Assembly: GCF_001613145.1 (NCBI RefSeq)
Contig: NZ_BDBU01000002.1
Location: 62,001-126,000 of the forward strand
Source of the DNA: Nocardia jejuensis NBRC 103114
GTDB taxonomy: Bacteria > Actinomycetota > Actinomycetes > Mycobacteriales > Mycobacteriaceae
Length of the DNA stretch: 64,000 nucleotides
Direction: 5' to 3'
This document shows, piece by piece, positions 1 through 8,952 of this stretch. Within the stretch, counting starts at the first letter, position 1, and the number at the start of each line of letters is the position of its first letter. The translations under genes were made by a program, and so were the position numbers. The notes beneath the pieces are model-generated. The model was not told where the DNA came from. It worked only from the letters and a program-made list of their open reading frames with translations, and made no database searches.

Positions 1-23
1 GCCGCTCGGCCGGCGGCTTCCAG

Positions 24-1004
24 ATGTATCGACCCGGAGCCGCGGGCTCGGTCCCGGGGCGCGGCACGACCACCGAGGGAGCCGAGGACGCGCCGCCCGA
101 GACGCTGGCCGACGACGCCCTGCTCGATCTGTCCACGGATGTGGCGGGCAAGGACGTCGAGGGGACCCTGGCCCGGCTCGACGCCGAACTCGTCGGCTTG
201 GCGAACGTCAAACGCCGGGTGCGTGAGATCGCGGCGCTGCTGCTGATCGACCGCGCCCGTCAGCGCTTCGGTCTGCAGGCCACCCGCCCCACCATGCACA
301 TGAGCTTCACCGGCGGTCCGGGCACCGGCAAGACCACCGTGGCCCTGCGCATGGCCGAGATGCTGCACGCCCTGGGATACATCCGTAAACCCAAGGTGCA
401 CACGGTGACCCGTGACGATCTCGTCGGCCAGTTCATCGGCCACACCGCGCCCAAGACCAAGGAGGCCCTCGCCAAAGCCGCCGGGGGCGTGCTGTTCATC
501 GACGAGGCGTACTACCTGTTCCGCCCGGAGAACGAACGCGACTACGGGCAGGAGGTGATCGAGATCCTGTTGCAGGAGATGGAGAGCGAGCGCACCAGCC
601 TCGTGGTCATCTTCGCCGGATACCCGGACCGCATGGACACTTTCTTCTCCGCCAACCCGGGCCTGTCCTCCCGCGTCGCGCACCACATCGAGTTCCCCGA
701 CTACTCGCACGGCGAACTCGTCGAGATCGCCGATCTCATGGTGCGGCAGGAGAACTTCCGCTTCGACGACGCGGCCCGCCGAGCCTTCTCGGACTATCTG
801 GAACTGCGCATGGCCCGCCCGCGCTTCGCCAACGCCCGCAGCGTGCGCAATGCCCTGGACCGGTTACGCCTGCGCCAGGCCAAGCGGCTGGTCGAGCTGC
901 ACCGCCCGGTCGGCCGCACCGACCTGATCACCCTGACCGACGGCGACGTCTACGGCAGCAGTGTATTCACAGAGACCCCCGCGACGGAGGGGGCTCCCCA
1001 GTGA
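24..1004 (+). CDS. cbbX: CbbX-type AAA+ RuBisCO activase
   Basis: AAA+ ATPase of the CbbX family, which remodels inhibited form I RuBisCO to release tight-binding sugar phosphates. The Walker A motif GGPGTGKTT is at about residues 97-105 and the Walker B VLFIDEA near 156-162. The conserved core begins around LDAELVGL; the first ~35 residues (Gly/Pro/Glu-rich) are not typical of the family. The reading frame is open to the window edge, so the true start may lie upstream or downstream of the ATG used here. It is followed 13 bases later by fructose-1,6-bisphosphatase and then phosphoribulokinase, which supports a cbb (Calvin cycle) operon with RuBisCO genes probably to the left. Confidence 0.88.
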   Translation: MYRPGAAGSVPGRGTTTEGAEDAPPETLADDALLDLSTDVAGKDVEGTLARLDAELVGLANVKRRVREIAALLLIDRARQRFGLQATRPTMHMSFTGGPGTGKTTVALRMAEMLHALGYIRKPKVHTVTRDDLVGQFIGHTAPKTKEALAKAAGGVLFIDEAYYLFRPENERDYGQEVIEILLQEMESERTSLVVIFAGYPDRMDTFFSANPGLSSRVAHHIEFPDYSHGELVEIADLMVRQENFRFDDAARRAFSDYLELRMARPRFANARSVRNALDRLRLRQAKRLVELHRPVGRTDLITLTDGDVYGSSVFTETPATEGAPQ

Positions 1005-1017
1005 GGAATTGAGCGGA

Positions 1018-2094
1018 ATGCCCGAAGGACACAAGACCCTCACTCGCTACACCATCGAGCAGGAGCACAAGCATCCCGGATCCTCGGGTGAGTTCTCGGC
1101 CCTGCTGAACGTGCTCGCCACCGCGACGAAGATCATCGCGAATCAGGTGACCCGCGGCGCGATCGTGGGGTCGCTCGGCGCGGCCGCGGCGGACAGCCTG
1201 CCGGTGAGCGTGCATCGGCGGATGGATGCCATCGCGCACGACATCATGGTGTCCGAAAGCCAGTGGACGGGGCCGCTTTCGGCGCTGGTGTCGGAGCAGA
1301 TGAGCGGGATTCATCTGGTGCCCAGCGAGTTTCGGCGAGGGAAGTATCTGCTGGCCTTCGACCCGCTGGACGGATCCAGCAATATCGATGTGAATCTGCC
1401 GGTGGGAACGATTTTCAGCGTGCTGCGCGCACCGGAGGACTCGCGCGAGCCCACCGGCGGTGACTTCCTGCAGCCCGGCGTACAGCAGGTGTGCGCCGGG
1501 TTCACGCTGTACGGACCGGCCACCATGCTGGTGCTCACCACCGGCAGCGGCGTGGACGGATTCACCCTCGATCGTGAGGTCGGGGCGTTCGTGCTCACCC
1601 ATCCGCGCATGCGAATACCGGACGACACTTCGGGTTTCGCGATCAATGCCGCCAACGAACGCTTCTGGGAACGCCCGGTGCGCCGCTACGTCCACGAATG
1701 TCTCGAGGGCGTGGACGGCCCGCGCGGGCGGGATTTCAATATGCGGTGGGTGGCCTCACTGGTGGCCGACACCTTTCACATCCTGACTCGTGGCGGGCTG
1801 TACATGTACCCGCGCGACACCCGCCATCCGGCACGGCCGGGGCGGGTGTCGCTGTTGTACGGCGCGAATCCGATCGCCTTCATCGTCGAACAGGCCGGGG
1901 GAGCGGCGATCACGGGGCACGAGCGGGTGCTGCAGGTGCAGCCGGAGGAACTGCATCAGCACATCCCGGTGATCTTCGGATCCCGCAACGAAGTCGAGCG
2001 CATCGCGCGCTACCACCGCGAACCCGAGGAGGGGCCGGCCTTCGACGCCTCGCTGTTCGGGTCGCGGTCGCTGTTCCGTTCGGCCGAACGCTGA
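1018..2094 (+). CDS. cbbF: Class I fructose-1,6-bisphosphatase
   Basis: Hydrolyses fructose-1,6-bisphosphate to fructose-6-phosphate; in this operon it serves regeneration of ribulose bisphosphate. The 358-residue protein carries the class I metal/phosphate signature FDPLDGSSN at residues 114-122 and family-typical length. I chose the ATG at 1018 because an AGGA sits about 10 bases upstream; a GTG at 961 would overlap the end of cbbX. Most actinobacteria use a class II GlpX enzyme for gluconeogenesis, so a class I enzyme inside a cbb operon suggests it travelled with the Calvin-cycle genes (inference). Confidence 0.92.
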   Translation: MPEGHKTLTRYTIEQEHKHPGSSGEFSALLNVLATATKIIANQVTRGAIVGSLGAAAADSLPVSVHRRMDAIAHDIMVSESQWTGPLSALVSEQMSGIHLVPSEFRRGKYLLAFDPLDGSSNIDVNLPVGTIFSVLRAPEDSREPTGGDFLQPGVQQVCAGFTLYGPATMLVLTTGSGVDGFTLDREVGAFVLTHPRMRIPDDTSGFAINAANERFWERPVRRYVHECLEGVDGPRGRDFNMRWVASLVADTFHILTRGGLYMYPRDTRHPARPGRVSLLYGANPIAFIVEQAGGAAITGHERVLQVQPEELHQHIPVIFGSRNEVERIARYHREPEEGPAFDASLFGSRSLFRSAER

Positions 2095-2133
2095 GAACCG
2101 CGAAAATCGCTGTCCGGCAATCGAGGAGGTGCC

Positions 2134-3012
2134 ATGTCGGTCAAACATCCCGTGGTCGCGATCACCGGGTCGTCCGGTGCGGGGACGACCAGCGTCACGC
2201 GGACCTTCCAGGAGATATTCCGCAGAGAAGGCATCAATGCGGCCATCGTGGAGGGAGATTCGTTCCATCGCTACGACCGCAACGAGATGGCGCTGGCCAT
2301 GGCCGAAGCCGAGCAGAACCGGAACCTGCACTTCTCGCACTTCGGACCGGAGGCGAATCTGCTCAGTGAGCTGGAGGCGCTGTTCCGCGACTACGGGGAG
2401 ACCGGCGTCGGCGCGGTGCGGCGGTATCTGCACGACGAGGGGGAGGCCAAGCCGTACGGTCAGCCCCCGGGCACGTTCACCCCGTGGGAGGAGCTCTCGC
2501 CGGGCAGCGATCTGCTGTTCTACGAGGGTCTGCACGGGGCCGGGGTGACCGAGGACGTCGATGTCGGCCGGTACACCGATCTGCTGGTCGGGGTGGTGCC
2601 GATCGTGAATCTGGAGTGGATGCAGAAGGTGCACCGCGACAAGACCGAACGCGGGTACTCCGCCGAGGCCATCATCGACACCATCCTGCGGCGCATGCCC
2701 GACTACGTGAAGCACATCTGTCCGCAGTTCTCGCGCACGTATGTGAACTTCCAGCGGGTGCCGACCGTGGACACCTCGAATCCCTTCACCGCGCGCACCG
2801 TTCCGACCGCGGATGAGAGTTTCGTGGTGATCCGGTTCGCGGATCCGAAAGTGATCGACTTCCCGTATCTGCTGTCCATGCTGCACGATTCGTTCATGTC
2901 CCGGCCCAACAGCATCGTGGTGCCCGGCGGCAAGATGGACCTGGCCATGCAGCTGATCTTCACGCCGCTGATTCTGCGGCTGATGGACAAGCGGCCCAAG
3001 CGTCCGCGCTGA
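2134..3012 (+). CDS. cbbP: Phosphoribulokinase, bacterial (class I) type
   Basis: Phosphorylates ribulose-5-phosphate to ribulose-1,5-bisphosphate, the committed Calvin-cycle step. The P-loop GSSGAGTTS is at residues 12-20 and the 292-residue length fits the proteobacterial-type enzyme rather than the longer cyanobacterial/plant form. A good ribosome site (GAGGAGG) precedes the ATG. It lies 39 bases after the bisphosphatase, last gene of the visible cbb operon, and is followed by a strong hairpin. With cbbX it implies capacity for autotrophic CO2 fixation; RuBisCO itself is outside the window. Confidence 0.94.
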   Translation: MSVKHPVVAITGSSGAGTTSVTRTFQEIFRREGINAAIVEGDSFHRYDRNEMALAMAEAEQNRNLHFSHFGPEANLLSELEALFRDYGETGVGAVRRYLHDEGEAKPYGQPPGTFTPWEELSPGSDLLFYEGLHGAGVTEDVDVGRYTDLLVGVVPIVNLEWMQKVHRDKTERGYSAEAIIDTILRRMPDYVKHICPQFSRTYVNFQRVPTVDTSNPFTARTVPTADESFVVIRFADPKVIDFPYLLSMLHDSFMSRPNSIVVPGGKMDLAMQLIFTPLILRLMDKRPKRPR

Positions 3013-3041
3013 ATCGGGAAACCGTCTGCCGCACAACGGAA

Positions 3042-3074
3042 CCGGCGGCCGCCTCGACACGAGGCGACCGCCGG
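3042..3074. terminator. Hairpin terminator between cbbP and HdeD gene
   Basis: Left arm 3042-3056 pairs with 3060-3074 around a 3-base loop: 15 pairs with one mismatch, all GC-rich. It sits between convergent genes and probably ends transcription from both sides. No T-run follows, as is common in high-GC actinobacteria. Confidence 0.7.
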
Positions 3075-3088
3075 ACCGGAGCGTGAAT

Positions 3089-3691
3089 TCAGAGTGCCTG
3101 CGGCACTGTCTTGCTGCTGCTGCGCACCTGGAACGCGCTGATGATCTCCATGATGCCGATGAAGATCAACCACCAGCCCGCCACCAGGGTCAGGGTCAGC
3201 AGCGAGCCGAACGGCGCCGCGATCAGCCAGCCGCCACCGATGATCAGCACGATGCCGAAGAAGATCGCCCAGCCACGGCCCGGCAGACCGTCTCCCGATA
3301 CGCCGGTGATCAGCGAGCTGACACCGCGGAAGATCCAGCTGATGCCGATCCAGATGGCCAGCAGCAGGATCGCGGTGGCCTCGCCGCGGTCGGTCCAGTC
3401 GTGGAAGCACAGGAATCCCAGGATCAGCGACAGGATCGCGCTGATGAACCCCAGGATGCGCATGCCGGGGCTGAGGTGCAGGCCGAAGGCCGCGATCAGA
3501 CCGAACACACCGGACACAATCAGATAGATGCCGAAGAGGATGCCCGCGACGAGCAGAGTCTTGCCCGGCCAGGCGAGGATGATGATGCCCAGGATCACCG
3601 AGAGCACACCGGTGACCAGGATGGACTGCCACGCGCTTCGGGCCAGCATGTGCACCGGCCCCTCGGTAACTTCCTCTTTGCTGGTTGTCAT
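3089..3691 (-). CDS. HdeD-family (DUF308) membrane protein
   Basis: Integral membrane protein of about 200 residues with six hydrophobic segments arranged as repeated pairs, matching the HdeD/DUF308 family known from acid resistance in enterobacteria; the role in actinobacteria is not defined. Recognisable features are the LARSAWQSILVTGVLSVILG start and the Trp/Gly-rich helices. The chosen ATG at 3691 begins MTTSKEEV; a longer in-frame extension upstream is Arg/Pro-rich and not membrane-like, so I left it out. It is convergent with cbbP and probably monocistronic. Confidence 0.85.
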   Translation of the reverse strand: MTTSKEEVTEGPVHMLARSAWQSILVTGVLSVILGIIILAWPGKTLLVAGILFGIYLIVSGVFGLIAAFGLHLSPGMRILGFISAILSLILGFLCFHDWTDRGEATAILLLAIWIGISWIFRGVSSLITGVSGDGLPGRGWAIFFGIVLIIGGGWLIAAPFGSLLTLTLVAGWWLIFIGIMEIISAFQVRSSSKTVPQAL

Positions 3692-3779
3692 AATTCGGAG
3701 AATATGCCCAAATAGGACGTTTTGCGGTTTATTTGCCCGGTGTGGTGCGCGGTTGTGATACTCGCCAACCAAGCGACCG

Positions 3780-4499
3780 TCAGGCCTGTTGTTCGCGAGC
3801 GCACTGCCGTCGGTACCAGCGCTCGTCCGCACGCCAGGTATAGGCCGCGACCAGCGCGGATCCGACGAGCGCGGCATCGAGCATGAACGGGCCGTCCACC
3901 ACGAGACTCACCAGACCGCCCAGCAGTGCGCCCACGACGAAGGATCCGTACTGCACCGCGTAGCCGAGCCAGTCGCGCACGGTGCCGCCGGCCATGTGCC
4001 GCTCGATGCCCTGCACCAGCTTGACCAGGGTGCCGGTGATGTACGAGACCGGAATCGACACTTCGCCGTTCTTCACGAACGAGGTGTTGAGCGCGCCCAT
4101 TCCGAAGGCCACGAACAGGATCGGCGCGAGACCGATGCCGACATCCTGTTGTTCCTGGAAGGCGTCCGCGGCGACCGCGCCGATCAGTGCGACCGTGGCG
4201 AGCACGGTCGCGCCGTGCGGGTGGTTGCGCCACCAGTAGCGCCGGCACAGGGAGGCGACGAAGACGCCGGACAGGAAGGCCAGGATCAGCAACGCGGCGC
4301 TGCGGGCGATGGTGTGATCGCCGACGAAGTGGCCGATGGTGGCGCGCTCGGTGTTTCCGGTCATGAAGGTGACGAAGTAACCGGCCGAATGCGCGTACGC
4401 GGCCGCGCCGACGAAGCCCGCCAGCATCAGCAACGCGGTGGACAGGCGAGCCTCCAGAGTCCAGAAGGGCTCGGGGGATTCGTCATCGGGGGTGGTCAT
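3780..4499 (-). CDS. DUF1275 (YoaK-like) membrane protein
   Basis: A 239-residue multi-spanning membrane protein. The motif AGYFVTFMTGNTERATIG followed by repeated Gly/Ala-rich helices is diagnostic of the DUF1275/YoaK family, whose transport role is unproven. About six hydrophobic segments are visible. It is transcribed in the same direction as the HdeD gene downstream (88-base gap) and divergently from the thiolase gene. The start is the ATG at 4499, beginning MTTPDDESPEPFW. Confidence 0.85.
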   Translation of the reverse strand: MTTPDDESPEPFWTLEARLSTALLMLAGFVGAAAYAHSAGYFVTFMTGNTERATIGHFVGDHTIARSAALLILAFLSGVFVASLCRRYWWRNHPHGATVLATVALIGAVAADAFQEQQDVGIGLAPILFVAFGMGALNTSFVKNGEVSIPVSYITGTLVKLVQGIERHMAGGTVRDWLGYAVQYGSFVVGALLGGLVSLVVDGPFMLDAALVGSALVAAYTWRADERWYRRQCAREQQA

Positions 4500-4636
4500 A
4501 GCGACAGGCTAGCAACCATTCGGCTACTTGGCCGGGCGGCGAAAACTCGTGGCTGACCGCGCGCCGCTCCTGGGGTACAGTGCTTATGTTAACCGGAATT
4601 CACATCCGGTGAGGCTGGCACGAACAAGGAGTACAC

Positions 4637-5803
4637 ATGACCTCCGCCGTCATCGTCGACGTCGTACGCACCCCGTCGGGGAAGGGAAAAGCCGGTGGTG
4701 GACTGTCGGAAGTACATCCGGCAACGCTTCTCGCCGGAGTGCTCGAAGCGCTCGTCGAGCGCACCGGAATCGATCCCGCCCTGGTCGATGATGTAATCGG
4801 TGGTTGCGTAACGCAAAGTGGTGAGCAGGCGTTCAATATCTCGCGGACGGCCGCGCTGGCGGCCGGATTCCCGGATACCGTGCCGGCCACCACAGTCGAC
4901 CGGCAATGTGGGTCGAGTCAACAGGCCGCGCACTTCGCCGCCCAGGGCGTGCTCGCCGGGGCGTACGACATCGCGATCGCGTGCGGCGTGGAATCCATGT
5001 CGCGAGCCCCGATGTTCTCCAATGCCCAGGGCAAGGACGCCAACCGCGCGCCGCTGGCACACCGATTCCCGAACGGGCTTGTGCAACAGGGGATCGCGGC
5101 CGAGGTCATCGCCGCGCGCTGGAAGTTCGACCGTGCCGCGCTGGACGAATTCTCCGCCCGCTCACATCGACTCGCCGCCGAGACCGCCGCGAACGGTGGG
5201 TTCGACAACGAACTCGTGGCCGCGGGCACGCTGACGGCGGACGAAACCATCCGTGCGACAACGACTGTCGAGGGTCTCTCGGGGCTCCAGCCCGCGTTCG
5301 TGGATGCGGAGTTCAAGGCGCGTTTCCCGGAAATCGACTGGTCCATCACGCCCGGCAACTCCTCCCCGCTCACCGACGGCGCCTCCGCGGCCCTGATCAT
5401 GAGCCAGGAGAAGGCGAACCAGCTCGGCCTGAGGCCGCGCGCCCGCTTCCACAACTTCTCCGTCGTGGGTGATGATCCGCTGCTCATGCTGACCGCCGTC
5501 ATTCCCGCGACCCGCAAGGTGCTGGCCCGAGCCGGGCTGTCCATCGACGACATCGACGCCTACGAGGTCAACGAGGCCTTCGCCCCCGTCCCGCTGGTCT
5601 GGGCACACGAACTCGGTGCCGACCTCGCTAAACTCAACCCCCGCGGCGGCGCGATCGCCCTGGGTCACCCCCTCGGCGCCTCCGGGACTCGGATCCTGAC
5701 CACCATGGTCAATCATCTCGAGCAGACCGGCGGGCGCTACGGACTGATGACCATGTGCGAGGCGGGCGGCCTGGCCAACGCCACCATCATCGAACGCCTC
5801 TGA
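4637..5803 (+). CDS. Thiolase-family acetyl-CoA acyltransferase
   Basis: A 388-residue thiolase, cleaving 3-ketoacyl-CoA (or condensing acetyl-CoA). The nucleophilic cysteine is Cys91 in DRQCGSS; the catalytic histidine is His344 in ALGHPLGASG and the second cysteine Cys374 in MCEAGG. Family-typical length and all catalytic residues are present. A strong AAGGAG ribosome site precedes the ATG. It stands alone, divergent from DUF1275 and closed by a perfect hairpin. A FadA/FadI-like role in fatty-acid or side-chain degradation is likely, but substrate cannot be read from sequence. Confidence 0.93.
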   Translation: MTSAVIVDVVRTPSGKGKAGGGLSEVHPATLLAGVLEALVERTGIDPALVDDVIGGCVTQSGEQAFNISRTAALAAGFPDTVPATTVDRQCGSSQQAAHFAAQGVLAGAYDIAIACGVESMSRAPMFSNAQGKDANRAPLAHRFPNGLVQQGIAAEVIAARWKFDRAALDEFSARSHRLAAETAANGGFDNELVAAGTLTADETIRATTTVEGLSGLQPAFVDAEFKARFPEIDWSITPGNSSPLTDGASAALIMSQEKANQLGLRPRARFHNFSVVGDDPLLMLTAVIPATRKVLARAGLSIDDIDAYEVNEAFAPVPLVWAHELGADLAKLNPRGGAIALGHPLGASGTRILTTMVNHLEQTGGRYGLMTMCEAGGLANATIIERL

Positions 5804-5820
5804 GCTCGGCGACTCGCGAG

Positions 5821-5853
5821 ATCGTGGTTCCCCGACGGGCGGGGAACCACGAT
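5821..5853. terminator. Perfect hairpin terminator after thiolase gene
   Basis: ATCGTGGTTCCCCG (5821-5834) pairs perfectly over 14 bases with 5840-5853 around a 5-base loop. It lies between the convergent thiolase and ComB-like genes and can act in both directions. Confidence 0.85.
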
Positions 5854-5893
5854 TCGCTTGCGACCCAACGACATCGGGGCGTGCGTCGCTCGT

Positions 5894-6661
5894 TCAGGAT
5901 GCGTTGACGAACGCTCCATCGACCAGGAGCGGGACACTCTTGCTGGTTTCGATTTCGGTGGCGATGGCGACGTCGTCGCCGAATCCCATCGCGGCGAGTT
6001 CGCGGCCGGACGCGCAATCGAGGATCAGCGTGCGAACGTCCTCGATGCCGTCGTAGCCGGCCTTGGCGAGCGACGCTTCCGGGGACAGTGGGCCGGTACC
6101 GCGTTCGGCGAGTGCGGCGATGACGGCGGCGGCGCCGAGCCAGTCTTCGATCGCGGGCCGCAGGACGTCGGTGCCGGGCCAGTGTTCACCGGCGGCGATC
6201 ACCGTGACGGGACTCGACTCGGTTCCCCAGCCACGACCGGCTATCCAGTCCGCGACCGCCGATGCGTTGCGCAAGCACGCGGCGATCACCGGAATGCCGG
6301 TGACAGCGGCGGAGATCGCGGATCCGTTCGGGGAGGGCAGGACCAACCGCGCCGGGGCGGGCGCACGGCGCAGGGACGCGGGCGACAACGACCACGGCTG
6401 CTGTGCCGAGAGGGCGGAGCGGCCGACCGCCAGTTCCGCGTTCTGCTCGGCGGCGAATTCGGCGGCGCTCCCGTCTCGCCACGGGTACGGCAGGACCTGG
6501 GTCCCGGCATCGACCGCGACCGAGACGGATGTCGTGAACGACAGGACGTCCACCACCACGACCACCGCGCTCTGTGGACCCAGCGCCCGCGCGCCCGTCA
6601 AACCCCAATCGACTCGGACGCCCGACGGCATCTGCCTCGACCACTCCGGAACCTCGCCCAT
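5894..6661 (-). CDS. comB: 2-phosphosulfolactate phosphatase (ComB) family protein
   Basis: Member of the ComB family, which in methanogens dephosphorylates 2-phosphosulfolactate in coenzyme M synthesis. The family-typical VVVVDVLSFTTSVSVAVDAG, the SPNGS motif and the AAGEHWPGTDVLRPAIEDWLGA block are present in a ~255-residue protein. Actinobacteria do not make coenzyme M in the methanogen way, so the substrate here is uncertain; a sulfolactate or other phosphatase role is possible. I chose the ATG at 6661, with AAAGGGG about 6 bases upstream; a GTG at 6676 is also in frame. Confidence 0.78.
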   Translation of the reverse strand: MGEVPEWSRQMPSGVRVDWGLTGARALGPQSAVVVVVDVLSFTTSVSVAVDAGTQVLPYPWRDGSAAEFAAEQNAELAVGRSALSAQQPWSLSPASLRRAPAPARLVLPSPNGSAISAAVTGIPVIAACLRNASAVADWIAGRGWGTESSPVTVIAAGEHWPGTDVLRPAIEDWLGAAAVIAALAERGTGPLSPEASLAKAGYDGIEDVRTLILDCASGRELAAMGFGDDVAIATEIETSKSVPLLVDGAFVNAS

Positions 6662-6676
6662 CCCCGCCCCTTTCAC

Positions 6677-7175
6677 GTGCCTGACCCAATTCTGGCGACT
6701 GGTCAGTGTGTCAGAGATCAGGCGAGTGTGCCGAACGGCATCGAATCGGGTGGGAGCGACCTACGACCTGAACTGATGTCAGGGCGTGTTCTCTGCCCGC
6801 CCGGGCGCGCCTGCCGGAATGTCGTTGCGCCACTGCCGGTCCGGCTCCGCAACCCCATGAATGGTGTCTGGTGCAGCATCCCTTCACGTGTTATGGCGTT
6901 GTCAATTGTAACGAAACAAGCACTGCCCCAACGGTATCCGCGCTCTGTGTCGGAATTTGCGTGTAACAGGCGGAGCTGTGTCGTCGATTCAGTCATCGAG
7001 GTCGCAATGGGGAACGGAGTGCTGCGGCGCGTTCTGATGGCTCGCCGAGATGTGAACCGGGCCCACTGCGACCCGAGTTCGGCATCCGTTCGTGACGCCG
7101 GATCTCGGCTACCCGACATTCGGGGCATGGATGGCTGAGTCTCGCTGAAAAGATTTGCTGTGAAGGAGTTTCGTC
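6677..7175. other. Intergenic region without a clear gene
   Basis: About 500 bases between the divergent ComB-like and DUF3558 genes. One minus-strand frame (6718-7128) is open but rich in Arg/Thr/Ser without recognisable structure or ribosome site, so I do not call it. A lower-GC stretch around 6890-6960 may hold promoter elements. Confidence 0.5.
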
Positions 7176-7814
7176 ATGCTCGGAAGTAGGTCTACAGGAG
7201 TGGTGGTGGCGGCTGCCGGCGTGGCAATGCTGCTGTCCGGATGCGATAGCGACACCGGCAGTGGCCAGTCGGCCCCGCCCAGTTCGCGATCGGCGGCGTC
7301 GGTGTCCTCCGTGCCCACCGCGGGGAACGACGAGCCGGGAACCGCGCCGGAGACCCCGACGGTGGCGACGTCGATCGATCGACAGCCCGCGACGACAGAG
7401 CCGGTGGCGCTCTGGGATCCCTGCGGGATCTCCGAGGCAGACATCACGAAGCTGGGGTTCCGTGCGGACAGCAGAACGGTGCTCACCGGCACCGACAACT
7501 CCGGTGATGTCAGCTGCCGTTGGCAGTCGGTGACCGGCAAGTCCGAAGTGACGATCGTGGCGACACGCAAGACGATCGACGACTTCAAGCAGGGCGGGCG
7601 CTACGTGGACTTCAGCGCCGTCACGGTCGCGGCTCGACCGGCCGATCAGTATCGGGCAGCGCAGGATACGAACAAGATCGGCTGCTACATCGGGGTGACG
7701 GTACCCATGGGGCTCGTCCTGTTCGTCACGCGCAATCTGCAGGCGGACGCACCGCAGGAACCGTGTGCGGCCGCACGTCGAGTCGGCGACGGGCTGACCG
7801 GTTATCTGCACTGA
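7176..7814 (+). CDS. DUF3558 family lipoprotein
   Basis: Secreted lipoprotein of 212 residues. A signal peptide with lipobox LLSGC (Cys near residue 24) is followed by a Ser/Thr/Pro-rich linker and a DUF3558 domain beginning WDPCGISEADITKLGF, a family found mainly in actinobacteria and of unknown function. Two further cysteine positions typical of the family (near SCRW and GCYIGV) are kept. GAAGGAG precedes the ATG. It is followed 73 bases later by the proline iminopeptidase gene, so they may be cotranscribed, but no functional link is evident. Confidence 0.85.
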   Translation: MLGSRSTGVVVAAAGVAMLLSGCDSDTGSGQSAPPSSRSAASVSSVPTAGNDEPGTAPETPTVATSIDRQPATTEPVALWDPCGISEADITKLGFRADSRTVLTGTDNSGDVSCRWQSVTGKSEVTIVATRKTIDDFKQGGRYVDFSAVTVAARPADQYRAAQDTNKIGCYIGVTVPMGLVLFVTRNLQADAPQEPCAAARRVGDGLTGYLH

Positions 7815-7887
7815 GTGAGCCGGTCGGCGCCGCTCGCGTGTCGAGTTCCCGGCAGGGGTTTCGGCACGCGCAGGTAGCGTTGCGGCC

Positions 7888-8859
7888 ATGTCTGGGTCTG
7901 GAGCGCGGCCACCGTTTCCCGAGATCGAGCCCTATGCGTCCGGTTTGCTCGATGTCGGGGAGGGTGATCGCGTCTACTGGGAGACGAGCGGAAACCCGGA
8001 CGGCCGGCCCGTCCTGGTGGTGCACGGCGGTCCGGGCGGTGGTGGACGGCGGGGAGCTCGAAAGACATTCGATCCCACCGTGTTCCGGATCGTCATGTTC
8101 GATCAGCGCGGCTGTGGCGAGAGTCTGCCGCACGCCTCCGACCCCGGTGTCGACCTGGCGCACAATACGACCGAACATCTGCTGGCCGATATGGAGCGGC
8201 TGCGCGAGCATCTCGGGATCGAGCGATGGGTGCTCTACGGCGGCTCGTGGGGTTGCACCCTCATCCTCGCCTACGCTCAGCGCCACCCGGACCGGGTCAT
8301 CGGGATCGTGCTGGTGGGAGTCTTCATGACCCGGCCGCAGGAGATCGACTGGCTCTATCACGGCCTGCGGTTGCTGTTGCCGATCGAGTGGGAACGGTTC
8401 CGGAGTGGGGCGCCTGCCGAATATCGCGACGGGAACCTGGTCGAGGGCTATCGGCAGTTGATGGAACAGCCGGATCCCGCTGTGCGCGAGCAGGCCGCAC
8501 ACGACTGGTGCACCTGGGAGGACGCGGCGATCGCCCACGAAACCCTGGGCGCGCCAGGGCAATACAGTGCCAAGCCGGATGCGGCGTTGCTCGCGTTCGT
8601 GCGAATCTGCACGCACTATTTCGCGCATGGGGCCTGGCTCGAGGACGACCAGCTGCTGCGTGAGGCCCATCGGCTCGCGGGGATCCCGGGTGTTCTGATC
8701 CATGGGCGTCTCGACCTGTCCGCGCCGTCACTCACCGCGTGGGAGCTCGCCCGAGCGTGGCCGGACGCGGAACTGAAGATCATCGAGGACTCCGGGCACA
8801 CCGGCAGCCCGGCCATGGTGGGCGCCATCTACGACGCCGTCGCCCGATTCGCCGGCTGA
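7888..8859 (+). CDS. pip: Proline iminopeptidase
   Basis: Alpha/beta-hydrolase peptidase (family S33) releasing N-terminal proline from peptides. The oxyanion-hole motif HGGPGGG and the nucleophile elbow GGSWG (Ser120) are present, followed by the DQRGCGES block characteristic of prolyl aminopeptidases; the catalytic His is in DSGHTGS near the end. Length (323 residues) is normal. Cytoplasmic, no signal peptide. The ATG start gives MSGSGARPPFPEIEPY, matching the family's usual N-terminus. Confidence 0.93.
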   Translation: MSGSGARPPFPEIEPYASGLLDVGEGDRVYWETSGNPDGRPVLVVHGGPGGGGRRGARKTFDPTVFRIVMFDQRGCGESLPHASDPGVDLAHNTTEHLLADMERLREHLGIERWVLYGGSWGCTLILAYAQRHPDRVIGIVLVGVFMTRPQEIDWLYHGLRLLLPIEWERFRSGAPAEYRDGNLVEGYRQLMEQPDPAVREQAAHDWCTWEDAAIAHETLGAPGQYSAKPDAALLAFVRICTHYFAHGAWLEDDQLLREAHRLAGIPGVLIHGRLDLSAPSLTAWELARAWPDAELKIIEDSGHTGSPAMVGAIYDAVARFAG

Positions 8860-8873
8860 ACCCACCCGGCACG

Positions 8874-8892
8874 TCGGATCGGCGCGCCGGGT
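8874..8892. terminator. Weak hairpin between convergent genes
   Basis: ACCCGGC (8874-8880) can pair with GCCGGGT (8886-8892). It sits between the convergent iminopeptidase and alpha/beta-hydrolase genes. Only 7 pairs, so support is modest. Confidence 0.35.
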
Positions 8893-8952
8893 TCCGTCCC
8901 GCAGCACCCGGTTACGCAGTGCGGCAATGATTGTCGAGACACCGGCATCGGT

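Noticed and set aside
1756..3060. Minus-strand frame of 434 codons opposite fbp and prk
   Set aside because: Antisense of two clear Calvin-cycle genes; no domain or ribosome site.
6718..7128. Minus-strand 136-codon frame between comB and the DUF3558 gene
   Set aside because: Arg/Thr/Ser-rich, no ribosome site, no recognised motif; region left as intergenic.
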